Source: JACMQX01 sp044225675 (GTDB taxonomy: Bacteria > Pseudomonadota > Gammaproteobacteria > Burkholderiales > Burkholderiaceae_C). From it: a stretch of 64,000 nucleotides of DNA. Below are positions 20,222 to 28,416 of the stretch, in pieces (position 1 is the first letter of the stretch; each line of letters begins with the position of its first letter). The notes beneath the pieces are model-generated. The model searched no databases, had not been told where the DNA came from, and saw only the letters and a program-made list of their open reading frames with translations. The translations under genes were made by a program, and so were the position numbers. The stretch is from assembly GCA_044225675.1 (NCBI GenBank), contig JBGAIH010000023.1, positions 1 to 64,000 of the forward strand, in the 5' to 3' direction.

Positions 20222-20405
20222 CGAAAAGCGCTCTCAGCATTCGACTTGGATCAACTAGAAAGTCTCGCATCACCTGATAGTGTTCGGTGTCGCCACACTT
20301 CACTCGCTCTAGGCCGGTGGCCGTGCAGGCGTAAAGCCAAGCATCCGGATATGCCATCAGGATAGGCGAGTGGGTCGCGACAATGAATTGCGAACCGGCG
20401 TTCAC
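20211..20405 (-). pseudogene. Remnant of an AAA/ABC-type ATPase (C-terminal end only)
   Basis: The last 60 or so codons before the stop at 20211 encode the switch-histidine strand FIVATHSPIL, then YPDAWLY and a DTEHYQVMRDFL helix with a leucine-rich end. This is the C terminus of a predicted AAA-type ATPase (AAA_21/RecF-like). Walker A, Walker B and the signature motif are absent. The frame continues upstream to 20561 as unrelated basic sequence, so homology stops near 20405. Base composition here is visibly less GC-rich than in the flanking genes, suggesting foreign origin. Confidence 0.75.
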
Positions 20406-20620
20406 GGGCTTTGATGGACTTCCTCTGCTTCTGGGTGGCACGGCTGGAAGGGGCAGGTCATTTTTTCGTTTTCGACCGATTCGCCGCTTGAATCGATCCC
20501 CTGGCTCGTTCCTCCGAATGGATTGGACGCGTCCTTGCACCTGCGGCACAGTTCCGGACATCGACCCCGCCGCCGGTGCGTGCAGCGGGGCTCTGCACAG
20601 CGACCCCGCAGGAGACCCTC

Positions 20621-21586
20621 ATGAACCGCCGCACCGTCACGCTGCTGACCGCCGTCCTCGCCCTCGCCAGCGCGCCCGCATGGGCCGACTACCCGGACCG
20701 GCCCATCAAGCTCGTCATCCCCTTCGCCGCTGGCGGCGCGACCGATGTGATCGGCCGCGCGCTGGCGCAGTCGATGAGCCGCAGCCTGGGCCAGCAGGTG
20801 GTGGTGGACAACCGCCCCGGAGCGGGCGGCGTGCTCGCGGGCACCGTCGTGGCCAAGGCGCCGGCCGATGGCTACACGCTGCTCATGGGATCGATCGGCC
20901 TGCTCAGCATCGGCCCCAACCTGCGCGCCGAGACGGCCTATGACGTGAAGACGGCCTTCGTGCCGGTGGCGCCGGTCTCGGCCACGCCCAACCTGATCGT
21001 GGCGCATCCCTCGCTCAAGGCGCAGACGCTGCGTGAGCTGATCGCGCTGGCCAAGGCCGAGCCCGGCAAGATCGCCTACGGCACCTCGGGGCCTGCGACG
21101 TCCACCCACCTGAGCGGCGAGCTGTTCCAGGCCCAGGCCGGCGTGCGGCTCGTGCACGTGCCCTACAAGGGCGGTGCGCAGGCGCTCAACGACCTTCTGG
21201 CCGGGCAGATCCCGCTGATGTTCGACACGATGTCCGCCGTGCAGGCCGTCAAGGCCGGCAGGCTCCGCGCGCTGGCCATCACGTCCGACCGGCGCTCGCC
21301 GCTGCTGCCCGACGTGCCGACCGTTGCCGAGGCGGGCCTGCCCGGCTATCGCGTGACCTCGTGGAACGGCATCATGGCGCCGGCCGGCACGCCGGCCGCC
21401 GTCGTCGCGCGGCTCAATGCCGAGGTCAACAAGGCGCTCGCCTCGCCCGAGGTGCAGAAGTCGCTCACGGCCGACGGCTCCGAAATCCGCGGTGGCAGCG
21501 CCGAGGACTTCGGCCGCTTCATCGACGAGGAAACCCGCCGCTGGGGCCAGCTCATCCGCAGCGCCGGCATCAAGGCGGCCGAGTAG
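20621..21586 (+). CDS. Bug family tripartite tricarboxylate transporter substrate-binding protein
   Basis: The product is a 321-residue periplasmic solute-binding protein (PF03401) of the type greatly expanded in Burkholderiales. A signal peptide (residues 1-22, ending APAWA) is followed by the family start YPDRPIKLVIPFAAGG. The carboxylate-binding loops lie in VVVDNRPGAGG near residue 65 and HVPYKGG near residue 185. AGGAG six bases upstream fixes the start; an upstream in-frame start at 20576 has no such site and lacks a signal. No membrane subunits lie nearby, which is normal for orphan Bug proteins. Position ahead of a CoA-transferase suggests it captures the acid activated by that enzyme. 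Confidence 0.9.
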   Translation: MNRRTVTLLTAVLALASAPAWADYPDRPIKLVIPFAAGGATDVIGRALAQSMSRSLGQQVVVDNRPGAGGVLAGTVVAKAPADGYTLLMGSIGLLSIGPNLRAETAYDVKTAFVPVAPVSATPNLIVAHPSLKAQTLRELIALAKAEPGKIAYGTSGPATSTHLSGELFQAQAGVRLVHVPYKGGAQALNDLLAGQIPLMFDTMSAVQAVKAGRLRALAITSDRRSPLLPDVPTVAEAGLPGYRVTSWNGIMAPAGTPAAVVARLNAEVNKALASPEVQKSLTADGSEIRGGSAEDFGRFIDEETRRWGQLIRSAGIKAAE

Positions 21587-21587
21587 G

Positions 21588-21640
21588 GCACCGCACCACA
21601 CCGCGCCGCGCCGCAGCGCAGCGCAGCGCACCGCAGAGTC
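21588..21640. repeat. Low-complexity GCACC/GCGCC/GCAGC tract
   Basis: The 104-base spacer between the Bug gene and the CoA-transferase gene begins with about 50 bases of imperfect five-base repeats of CGCAC, CGCGC and CGCAG type. It encodes nothing. It may form a slipped or cruciform structure. Confidence 0.55.
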
Positions 21641-21690
21641 TTCCCGTCCATCCGCCAGTTCTCATCTCCCTTACACCTGCCGCTTTCCGC

Positions 21691-24327
21691 ATGACCTCCC
21701 GCACCAGCTCCTCCACGACCGCGTCCACCGACGCGCCCTCCCTCAAGCCCGGCACGCTGCGCGGCCTGCGCGTCATCGAATGGGCCGACGAAATGGCCGA
21801 GCACTGCGGTCTGCTGCTGGCCGGCCAGGGGGCCGAAGTGATCAAGGTCGAGCCGCCCGAAGGCAGTCCCACGCGGCGCATCGGCCCGTTCCTGGACGAC
21901 CGGCCCGGCACCGAGAACTCTCTGTTCTTCTGGCACTACAACCGCAACAAGAAGTCGGTGGTGCTGCCTGCGGGCCGCGAGCGCGACACGCTGCTAGCGC
22001 TGATCGCCTCGGCCGACATCCTGCTGGACGGCAGCTGCGGCCGCGTGGGCGAACTGCTCGGGCTGGACCGCGCCGCGCTCGCCGCGCGCTTTCCGCAACT
22101 CGTGGTGGCGCGCATGACGCCCTTCGGCGACGAGGGGCCGTGGAAGGACTTCAAGGGCAGCGACCTCATCCACCTCGCGCTCGGCGGCGTGATGATGAAC
22201 TGCGGCTACGACCCGGACCTCACGGGCCGTTACGACCTGCCGCCGATCGCGCCGCAGCTGTGGCACGCTTATCACATCGCAGGCGACCACCTGGCGATCG
22301 GCATCATGGCCGCGCTCACGCATCGCCTGCACACGGGGCGCGGGCAGGACGTGTCGGTGGCGGTGCACGAGGCCGTGTCCAAGAACACCGAGGTCGACCT
22401 GATGTCGTGGGTGATGCGCCGCGCGCCGGTGTTCCGCCAGACCTGTCGGCATGCGGCCGAGAAGACCGGCCGCGTGCCGGCGATGGCCCACACCAAGGAT
22501 GGCCGCTGGATCATGACCTGGGGCGTGTCGGCCCGCGACGAGGCGGCGCTCGTGCCTTTCCTGCAACGCTACGGCATGGCGGCGGACCTGGAGCTGCCGG
22601 ACGCGAACGCCGACATGAAGGCGCGCAGCATCCCCGGCACGGTCGCGATGAACGAGCGCACCGCACACAAGCTGGAAGTGATCCAGCGCTTCATCGGCGC
22701 CTGCACCTATGACAATACGCCGTGGCGCGAGGCACAGGATGCCGGCTTGCTGTGGGCGCCGCTGCGCAAACCGCACGAGAACGCGCAGGACGCGCACTGG
22801 CTCGCGCGCCGCAGCTTCGCCGACATCGAGCATCCGGAGCTGGGCCGCAGCTTCCGCTACGCCACGAGCAAGTGGCTGAGCACGGCCACCGACTGGCAGC
22901 CCGGGCGCCGGCCGCCGCTGCTTGGCGAGGACACGCAGGCCGTGCTCGCGGCGCTCGGCACGCCAGCGGCGCGGCCGGCGAGTGCGACCGACCGGCCGCT
23001 GCGGCCGCGACGCGTCGAAAGTGCGCTGTCGGCGCGCGGCAAGCCGTTCGCGCTGCAAGGCATTCGCATCCTTGATTTTTCTTGGTTCCTCGCTTCGGCG
23101 GGCGGCACACGCATTGCGGCTGCGATGGGGGCCGAGTGCCTCAAGGTCGAATGGAAGGAAAACCCCGACACCCGGCTTGCCGCGATGGCGCCGGTGGGCG
23201 GACGCGCCGCGCGCGAGGTGGCCACGGCACCGCTGGCCGGCGTGAGCGACCCCGACATGGGTGGTCAGTTCAACAACAAGAACTCGGGCAAGCGCGGCTT
23301 CTCGCTCAACATCCGCCACCCCGAGGGCCTGGAGATCGCCAAGCGGCTCGTGGCCCAGTGCGACGTGGTGGCCGAGGGCTTCTCGCCGGGCGTGCTCGAG
23401 CGTCTGGGGCTGGGCTACGAGGTGATGAAGTCGATCAAGCCCGACATCATCTACATCCAGCAGTCGGGCATGGGCAGCGCGGGCACCTACGGGCGCTTCC
23501 GCACGGTGGGGCCGGTGGCCGCGTCCTTCGGCGGCACGTCCGAGATGTCGGGTCTGCCGGAGCCGGCCATGCCGGCGGGCTGGGGCTACTCCTACCTCGA
23601 CTGGATGGGCGCGTACGGCTTCGCGCTCGCGATCCTCGGCGCGATCTTTCACCGCGACCGCACGGGCGAGGGGCAGTTCATCGATTCCTCGCAGTGCGAG
23701 TCGGGCACCTTTCTGTCGGGCGCGACGGTGCTCGACTGGTCGGCCAACGGCCGCAGCTGGAGCCGCATCGGCAACCGCTCGCCCTACAAGCCGGCCGCGC
23801 CGCACGGCGCCTACCGCTGCCGGCCCGATGCGGAGAAGGGCGACGACAGCTGGATCGCGATCGCCTGCTTCGACGAGGCCGAATGGGCGGCGTTCTGCGA
23901 GGTGTCGGGCCAGCCCGCGCTGCGCAGCGATCCGCGCTTTGCCACGCTCGAAGCGCGGCTGGCGCACCAGGACGCACTCGACGAGGCGGTGAACGCCTGG
24001 ACGCAGAGCCAGGACGCCTACGAGGCCATGCTCGCGCTGCAGACTGCGCGCGTGCCGGCCGGTGTCTGCCAGACCGCCGGCGACCGCTGCGACCGCGACC
24101 CGCAGCTGCAGGCGCTCGCGTGGCTGACCGAAGTGACCGGCAGCAAGATCGGGCGCTGGCCGGTGGCCGAGATGCCGGCGAAGCTCGCAGACACGCCCGC
24201 CTACTCGGGCGGGCCGATCGACCGCGCGGCGCCCTGCTATGGTGAGGACAACCACTACATCCTCACGCAGTACCTGGGCTACGCCGATGCCGACGTCGAG
24301 CGCCTGGCGCGCGAGAACGTGATCTGA
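21691..24327 (+). CDS. Tandem-fused family III CoA-transferase (two CaiB/BaiF domains)
   Basis: At 878 residues this is twice the usual family length. Two CaiB/BaiF domains are joined by a linker near residues 430-450. Domain 1 begins GLRVIEWADEMAEHCG and carries TGRGQDVSVAVHEA. Domain 2 begins GIRILDFSWFLASAGG and carries TGEGQFIDSSQCE. The catalytic aspartate expected 21 residues before the TG-x-GQ motif is present in domain 2 (Asp637) but is a tyrosine in domain 1 (Tyr194), so only the second half is likely to be catalytic. The enzyme should move CoA between carboxylic acids in the cytoplasm. The ATG at 21691 begins a short Ser/Thr-rich leader and has no obvious ribosome site. The thiolase-like gene follows 26 bases downstream. 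Confidence 0.9.
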   Translation: MTSRTSSSTTASTDAPSLKPGTLRGLRVIEWADEMAEHCGLLLAGQGAEVIKVEPPEGSPTRRIGPFLDDRPGTENSLFFWHYNRNKKSVVLPAGRERDTLLALIASADILLDGSCGRVGELLGLDRAALAARFPQLVVARMTPFGDEGPWKDFKGSDLIHLALGGVMMNCGYDPDLTGRYDLPPIAPQLWHAYHIAGDHLAIGIMAALTHRLHTGRGQDVSVAVHEAVSKNTEVDLMSWVMRRAPVFRQTCRHAAEKTGRVPAMAHTKDGRWIMTWGVSARDEAALVPFLQRYGMAADLELPDANADMKARSIPGTVAMNERTAHKLEVIQRFIGACTYDNTPWREAQDAGLLWAPLRKPHENAQDAHWLARRSFADIEHPELGRSFRYATSKWLSTATDWQPGRRPPLLGEDTQAVLAALGTPAARPASATDRPLRPRRVESALSARGKPFALQGIRILDFSWFLASAGGTRIAAAMGAECLKVEWKENPDTRLAAMAPVGGRAAREVATAPLAGVSDPDMGGQFNNKNSGKRGFSLNIRHPEGLEIAKRLVAQCDVVAEGFSPGVLERLGLGYEVMKSIKPDIIYIQQSGMGSAGTYGRFRTVGPVAASFGGTSEMSGLPEPAMPAGWGYSYLDWMGAYGFALAILGAIFHRDRTGEGQFIDSSQCESGTFLSGATVLDWSANGRSWSRIGNRSPYKPAAPHGAYRCRPDAEKGDDSWIAIACFDEAEWAAFCEVSGQPALRSDPRFATLEARLAHQDALDEAVNAWTQSQDAYEAMLALQTARVPAGVCQTAGDRCDRDPQLQALAWLTEVTGSKIGRWPVAEMPAKLADTPAYSGGPIDRAAPCYGEDNHYILTQYLGYADADVERLARENVI

Positions 24328-24353
24328 ACGCGGCACATCGCAGGACGGCATCC

Positions 24354-25478
24354 ATGGACATGACAGCCCTCAAGGACCGCTTCGCCATCGTCGGCGTCGG
24401 CACCACCGCCTATGGCAGCTTTCCCGAGCTGTCGGACTATGCACTCGCGGCGCAGGCCTTCAAGGCGGCGATCGACGACTGCGGTCTCGACAAGAACCGG
24501 ATCGACGGCCTGGTGTGCTGCCGCGTGCCGTACTACGTGCGCATGGGCGCCATCCTCGGCATCGATCCGACCTGGACGATGCAGATGCCGGCCCACGGCC
24601 GCATGTCGGGCATGTCGATCATCGAGGCGATGATGGCGCTCGAATGCGGCGCCGCCACGCACGTGGCGCTGCTGTACGCCAACATCGGCCGCTCGCGCCG
24701 CGTCAATTACGGCGGCGAGAACGAGACCTTCTGGGACCCTTGGGGCATGACCTCGCCGGGGGCGGCGCATGCGCTGATGTTCCGCCTGCACATGGAGCGC
24801 TACGGAACCACTGCGCGCCAGCTCGGCGAGGTGCCGGTGGCGTTTCGCCAGCACGCCCAGCGCAACCCGACGGCGGTGATGCGCCACCCGATCACGCTCG
24901 ACGACCATGCCAAGGCGCGTCGCATCGTCGAGCCGCTGGGGCTGCTCGACTACTGCCTGATCAATGACGGCGCGGTGTGCATCATCCTCACCACGGCCGA
25001 ACGCGCGAAGGACCTGAAGAAGCCGCCGGTGCTGATCTCGGGCGTCGGTGCGAAGGAGGCCTTCACCGACAGCGCGATCTCCAACTTCGCGCCGAACTTC
25101 TGGTACGACGAGTTGCAGGAGGTGGCGCGCCAGGTCTATGGCATGGCCGGCGTCGGCCCGCAGGACGTGGACCTGTTCCTGCCCTATGACAACTTCAGCC
25201 CGACGGTGCTGTTCAGCCTTGAAGGGATGGGCTTCTGCGGCCCGGGCGAATCGGGTGGTTTCGTGGAGGGCGGCACGCTCGGGCCGGGTGGGCGCCTGCC
25301 GACCAACACCGACGGCGGCCATCTGTCGAACTCCTACATGCAGGGCTGGGCGCTCAACGTGGAGGCGGTGCGCCAGCTGCGCGGCGAGGCCGGCGAGCGG
25401 CAGGTGCCCGGCTGCGAAGTGGCCCAGTACGTGAGCGCGACACCGTGCTGCCGCTCGATCATCTACACCCGCGCGTAA
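24354..25478 (+). CDS. Thiolase-superfamily protein (SCP-x/lipid-transfer type, lacking the nucleophilic cysteine)
   Basis: The 374-residue protein has the thiolase fold: VGVGTTAYG at the start, an alpha-beta core and the C-terminal GGHLSNSY motif with its conserved histidine. Where thiolases carry the acylated cysteine (C-A-S-G), it reads AHGRMSG, so it cannot perform ordinary thiolysis. Homologues of this kind pair with DUF35 proteins as aldolases (Ltp2-ChsH2) or as unusual thiolases (BbsAB). The DUF35 gene follows 16 bases later, supporting a complex. Two ATG codons (24354 and 24360) are possible starts. It presumably cleaves a CoA ester made by the upstream transferase. Confidence 0.86.
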   Translation: MDMTALKDRFAIVGVGTTAYGSFPELSDYALAAQAFKAAIDDCGLDKNRIDGLVCCRVPYYVRMGAILGIDPTWTMQMPAHGRMSGMSIIEAMMALECGAATHVALLYANIGRSRRVNYGGENETFWDPWGMTSPGAAHALMFRLHMERYGTTARQLGEVPVAFRQHAQRNPTAVMRHPITLDDHAKARRIVEPLGLLDYCLINDGAVCIILTTAERAKDLKKPPVLISGVGAKEAFTDSAISNFAPNFWYDELQEVARQVYGMAGVGPQDVDLFLPYDNFSPTVLFSLEGMGFCGPGESGGFVEGGTLGPGGRLPTNTDGGHLSNSYMQGWALNVEAVRQLRGEAGERQVPGCEVAQYVSATPCCRSIIYTRA

Positions 25479-25494
25479 GCCCGAGGAGACGACG

Positions 25495-25941
25495 ATGCAA
25501 CCGACCGACCTGAGCCCCGCCGCGAATGCGCGGCCGGCCTATGACAAGCCGCTGCCCACCATCGATCCACTGATCCGGCCCTATTGGGAGCATGCCAGGG
25601 CCCACCGACTGGCAGTGCAGGTCTGCCACGCCTGTGGCGACATGCACTTTCCGCCGAGCCCCGTGTGCCCGAAATGTCTCTCGGAGGACCAGGGCTGGCA
25701 CGTGGTCAGCGGTCGCGGCACGCTCGTCACCTGGGGCCGCTTCCATCGCGCCTACTGGAAGGGCTATGCCGAGGATCTGCCCTACGACGTCTGCGTGGTG
25801 CAGTTGGAGGAGGGGCCGATGATCATCAGCAATTTCGCGGGCGAAGCGCCTGCAGGCCTGCATCTGGGCCTGCGCCTGAAGGCCGTGTTCGACGACGTGA
25901 CGCCCGAGGTGTCGCTGGTTCGCTTCGTGGTGGCGGACTGA
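25495..25941 (+). CDS. Zn-ribbon / OB-fold (DUF35) protein
   Basis: The product is a 148-residue protein with an N-terminal rubredoxin-like zinc ribbon (C-x2-C at CHAC and C-x2-C at CPKC, about residues 43-60) and a C-terminal OB fold (PF12172 plus PF01796). GGAG precedes the start by about eight bases. DUF35 proteins bind acyl-CoA next to thiolase-fold partners. It is the last gene of the operon, which ends convergently with the LysR gene 50 bases away. Confidence 0.9.
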   Translation: MQPTDLSPAANARPAYDKPLPTIDPLIRPYWEHARAHRLAVQVCHACGDMHFPPSPVCPKCLSEDQGWHVVSGRGTLVTWGRFHRAYWKGYAEDLPYDVCVVQLEEGPMIISNFAGEAPAGLHLGLRLKAVFDDVTPEVSLVRFVVAD

Positions 25942-25974
25942 ATCCGCCGTGCTGCGGCCTGCCGGTCTGCGGCA

Positions 25975-26002
25975 GGGTCAGGGCAAAAGGGTCAGGGCAA
26001 AA
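25975..26002. repeat. Perfect 14-bp tandem duplication over a stop codon
   Basis: GGGTCAGGGCAAAA occurs twice in direct succession (25975-25988 and 25989-26002). The LysR stop codon (25992-25994, read on the minus strand) lies inside the second copy. Because 14 is not a multiple of three, the duplication must have altered the reading of the C terminus or the spacer. Confidence 0.85.
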
Positions 26003-26861
26003 GGGCGATGAGATGGTCCAGCGCGGGCGAGGTGGCCTCGGGATTCCAGACGACATAGCCCGAGGTGTGGGTCTGCGCATCTTCGATGGCGATGAATTTC
26101 ACGTTCTGGATGCCGGCCCGCCGCAGCGAGCCCGGCACCACCGCGATGCCGATGCCCTGCGACACCAGCAGCGCGGCCGTCAGCCACTGGCGCACATGCG
26201 CCTTCTCGCGCGGATGGAACCCGGCCTGCACGCACATGGACACCACGTGGTCGTAGCCCGAGGGCGTGATGTCGCGCGAGAAGATGACGAAGTCTTCCTG
26301 TGCCAGCGCGGGCAGGCGCACGCGACGCTTGCCTGCGGCCCAATGGCTTTCATGCACGCAGCAGACGAAGGCGTCGTCGGCCAGCGGCTTGCCTGCCAGG
26401 CCCGGCGCCACGGTCTGGCCCGAGGAAAACGCGGCGTGGATGCGCTGTCGCAGCAAGGCCTCGGTCTGCTCGGCAACCGTCAGGTCGCTCAGGTGGATCT
26501 CCACCTGCGGGTGGCGCGCGGCATAGGCGCGTAACAGCTCGGGCATGCCGCGGTAGAGCATGGAACTGGTGAACGCGATGTGCAGGTGGCCGACCTTGCC
26601 CGTGGCCAGCGCGCGGCCGGCCTCCTCGGCGGCCTGGGCCTGCGCCACCGCACGGATCGCCTCGGGCTGAAACGCGGCGCCAACGGCGGTCAGGCGCACG
26701 CTGCGGCTGTCCCGCTCGAACAGGCGCGCGCCCAGATGGTCCTCCAGCTGCCGGATGCTGGCCGACAGGGGCGGCTGCGTGATGTGCAGCCGGCGCGCGG
26801 CATTCCCGAAGTGCAGCTCGTCGGCAAGGACGATGAAGTGGCGCAGATGACGCAGTTCCAT
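25992..26861 (-). CDS. LysR family transcriptional regulator
   Basis: A 289-residue LysR regulator. The winged helix-turn-helix occupies residues 1-60 (MELRHLRHFIVLADELHFG, then AARRLHITQPPLSASI), and the effector domain runs from about residue 90 to 285. It converges on the Bug/CoA-transferase/thiolase-like/DUF35 operon. LysR proteins often control neighbouring catabolic genes, so that operon is the likely target, although the regulator is not divergent from it and no T-N11-A box was identified. The C terminus ends inside a 14-bp duplication. Confidence 0.9.
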   Translation of the reverse strand: MELRHLRHFIVLADELHFGNAARRLHITQPPLSASIRQLEDHLGARLFERDSRSVRLTAVGAAFQPEAIRAVAQAQAAEEAGRALATGKVGHLHIAFTSSMLYRGMPELLRAYAARHPQVEIHLSDLTVAEQTEALLRQRIHAAFSSGQTVAPGLAGKPLADDAFVCCVHESHWAAGKRRVRLPALAQEDFVIFSRDITPSGYDHVVSMCVQAGFHPREKAHVRQWLTAALLVSQGIGIAVVPGSLRRAGIQNVKFIAIEDAQTHTSGYVVWNPEATSPALDHLIALLP

Positions 26862-26921
26862 GCGTCAAGTGTAGGGCGGGGCGCCGGCCGCAACGCACCC
26901 GACACGTTGACCGTTGGCGGA

Positions 26922-27368
26922 TCAGTGATGTGCCGAGCCGGAGTTGGCGCTGCGATAGCGATCGCTGAAGGCGCTGTGGGCTTCGGGGCAGAGATCGTAC
27001 TCGGCCGTGACTTCGTCGATCACGGAGGAGAACACGCCAAGGCAGTCCCACGGACCTTCCCAAGCGACGGCGGCTGCGAGCATGGGCGTGGAGCCTGGCT
27101 GGGGATCGGGGAAATGCATGCCTTCCAGGTACATCGGATGGGCGCGCAGGCGCTCGTTGAGCACGGCCATGTAGTCAGCGAGATCCAGGCAGGGGCGGCT
27201 GCGCTTCGAGGCTGCCTCGTTCGCCGGCGACGCTGAGCCCTGGCTCGCGTTCGACGCTGCGGACTTCGCAACGGCGTCGGTGCCGGTGGCGTGGTGCGCG
27301 CGAAGCGACTGCATCGCCCCAAGCCGATCGAGGTGGGATGAGGGACCATGGGAGGCGTGCGGATGCAT
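26922..27368 (-). CDS. Hypothetical protein (148 aa)
   Basis: I do not recognise this gene. The first 60 residues are low-complexity (Ala, Ser, His). The rest reads like a folded domain: LDLADYMAVLNERLRAHPMY, then WEGPWDCLGVFSSVIDEV and YDLCPEAH. There is no signal peptide or membrane segment. The start could be any of several codons (ATG at 27368, or Met19 at 27314). It is on the same strand as, and 60 bases upstream of, the LysR gene. Confidence 0.5.
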   Translation of the reverse strand: MHPHASHGPSSHLDRLGAMQSLRAHHATGTDAVAKSAASNASQGSASPANEAASKRSRPCLDLADYMAVLNERLRAHPMYLEGMHFPDPQPGSTPMLAAAVAWEGPWDCLGVFSSVIDEVTAEYDLCPEAHSAFSDRYRSANSGSAHH

Positions 27369-27558
27369 GGCCCCGATGCTCGCTCCAGCCCCGGGCGCTG
27401 GCGTTCAGCCGACGCCGGAAGCCTTCGTAGGCGCGGTCCTACAGATGTCGACGCCGTGTCGGACATGTCCTGCTTACGAAAGACACATTCGCGTACACCC
27501 AGGCTGCGGCGGGCGGCCAACAATGGCGTCACCTGGAAAATTACAAGGAGCCATTCAA

Positions 27559-28272
27559 ATGGATACCAGCACCCGACATCCCGACATGCAGCACCCGATG
27601 GGCCAGCCCGGTCTGCAGCCGTCGTTCAGCGACCGTGTTCGCAACAGCAAGGCACTGATCCCGACGCTCGCCGTCATGCTCGTGGCGGTGGCCGCTCTGG
27701 CCACCACGCTTGTGGTGACCCGCACGAATGCCCAGAACGGCGCATCCGACGCGGCGTATTCCACCGGTGACGTGCCGGCTCAGACGGCAGTCGTCACCGC
27801 GCCGAAGCAGTCGGTGGCCCAGGCCCAGCCGCAGGTCCAGCCGCGTGTGAGCACGCCCGTGACGACCAGCGTGCCCAAGCCCCGCGTCCAGCCGGCGCCG
27901 GTGCAGGTTGCACAGAACGTCTGCACGGTCTGCGGCGTGGTCGAATCGTCGACGCCGGTGCAGCGCCAGGGCCGGGTCAACGGCATCGGCAACAGTGAGA
28001 TCGGCGTAGGCACCGTGGCCGGCGGCGTGCTCGGGGGCATCCTCGGCAACCAGATCGGCGGCGGCAGCGGCAAGACCGCAGCGACCGTGCTGGGTGCTGC
28101 AGGCGGCGCCTACGCGGGCAACCGGATCGAAAAGAACATGGCCAAGGTCACCGTCTATCAGATGCGCATCCGCATGAATGACGGCAGCTACCGCACCATC
28201 GAGCAGTCCAATGGCATCGCGGCCGGTTCGCGGGTGGTGGTGGAAGGCGACACGGTGCGCGTCGCGTCCTGA
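27559..28272 (+). CDS. Glycine-zipper 2TM domain protein
   Basis: The 237-residue protein has an N-terminal cytoplasmic tail, one membrane helix (about residues 32-54, IPTLAVMLVAVAALATTLVV), a Gln/Pro/Val-rich periplasmic linker, a CTVCG motif near residue 120 and a Rick_17kDa/SlyB-like glycine zipper near residues 150-195 (GVLGGILGNQIGGG, then GAAGGAYAGN). The C-terminal strand region follows. Unlike SlyB there is no lipobox, so it is anchored in the inner membrane by the helix. AAGGAG eight bases upstream fixes the start. The role is probably envelope integrity; this is by family only. Confidence 0.85.
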   Translation: MDTSTRHPDMQHPMGQPGLQPSFSDRVRNSKALIPTLAVMLVAVAALATTLVVTRTNAQNGASDAAYSTGDVPAQTAVVTAPKQSVAQAQPQVQPRVSTPVTTSVPKPRVQPAPVQVAQNVCTVCGVVESSTPVQRQGRVNGIGNSEIGVGTVAGGVLGGILGNQIGGGSGKTAATVLGAAGGAYAGNRIEKNMAKVTVYQMRIRMNDGSYRTIEQSNGIAAGSRVVVEGDTVRVAS

Positions 28273-28416
28273 ACTGGGCGCGCGTTCATACTTCCGGGTG
28301 GTGGGCACGCCGCAGGGGCGTCGCTAAAGTGGCCTGAACTCCCGACCGCGCCTCAGCGTCAAGCAAGGGGCGCGGTGGGTTCCGATCCACTCAACGCTGC
28401 TGTCCGGAGATTCCAA

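Noticed and set aside
20406..20561. The upstream part of the ATPase-remnant frame as coding
   Set aside because: It is basic, low-complexity sequence with no ATPase similarity and no ribosome site.
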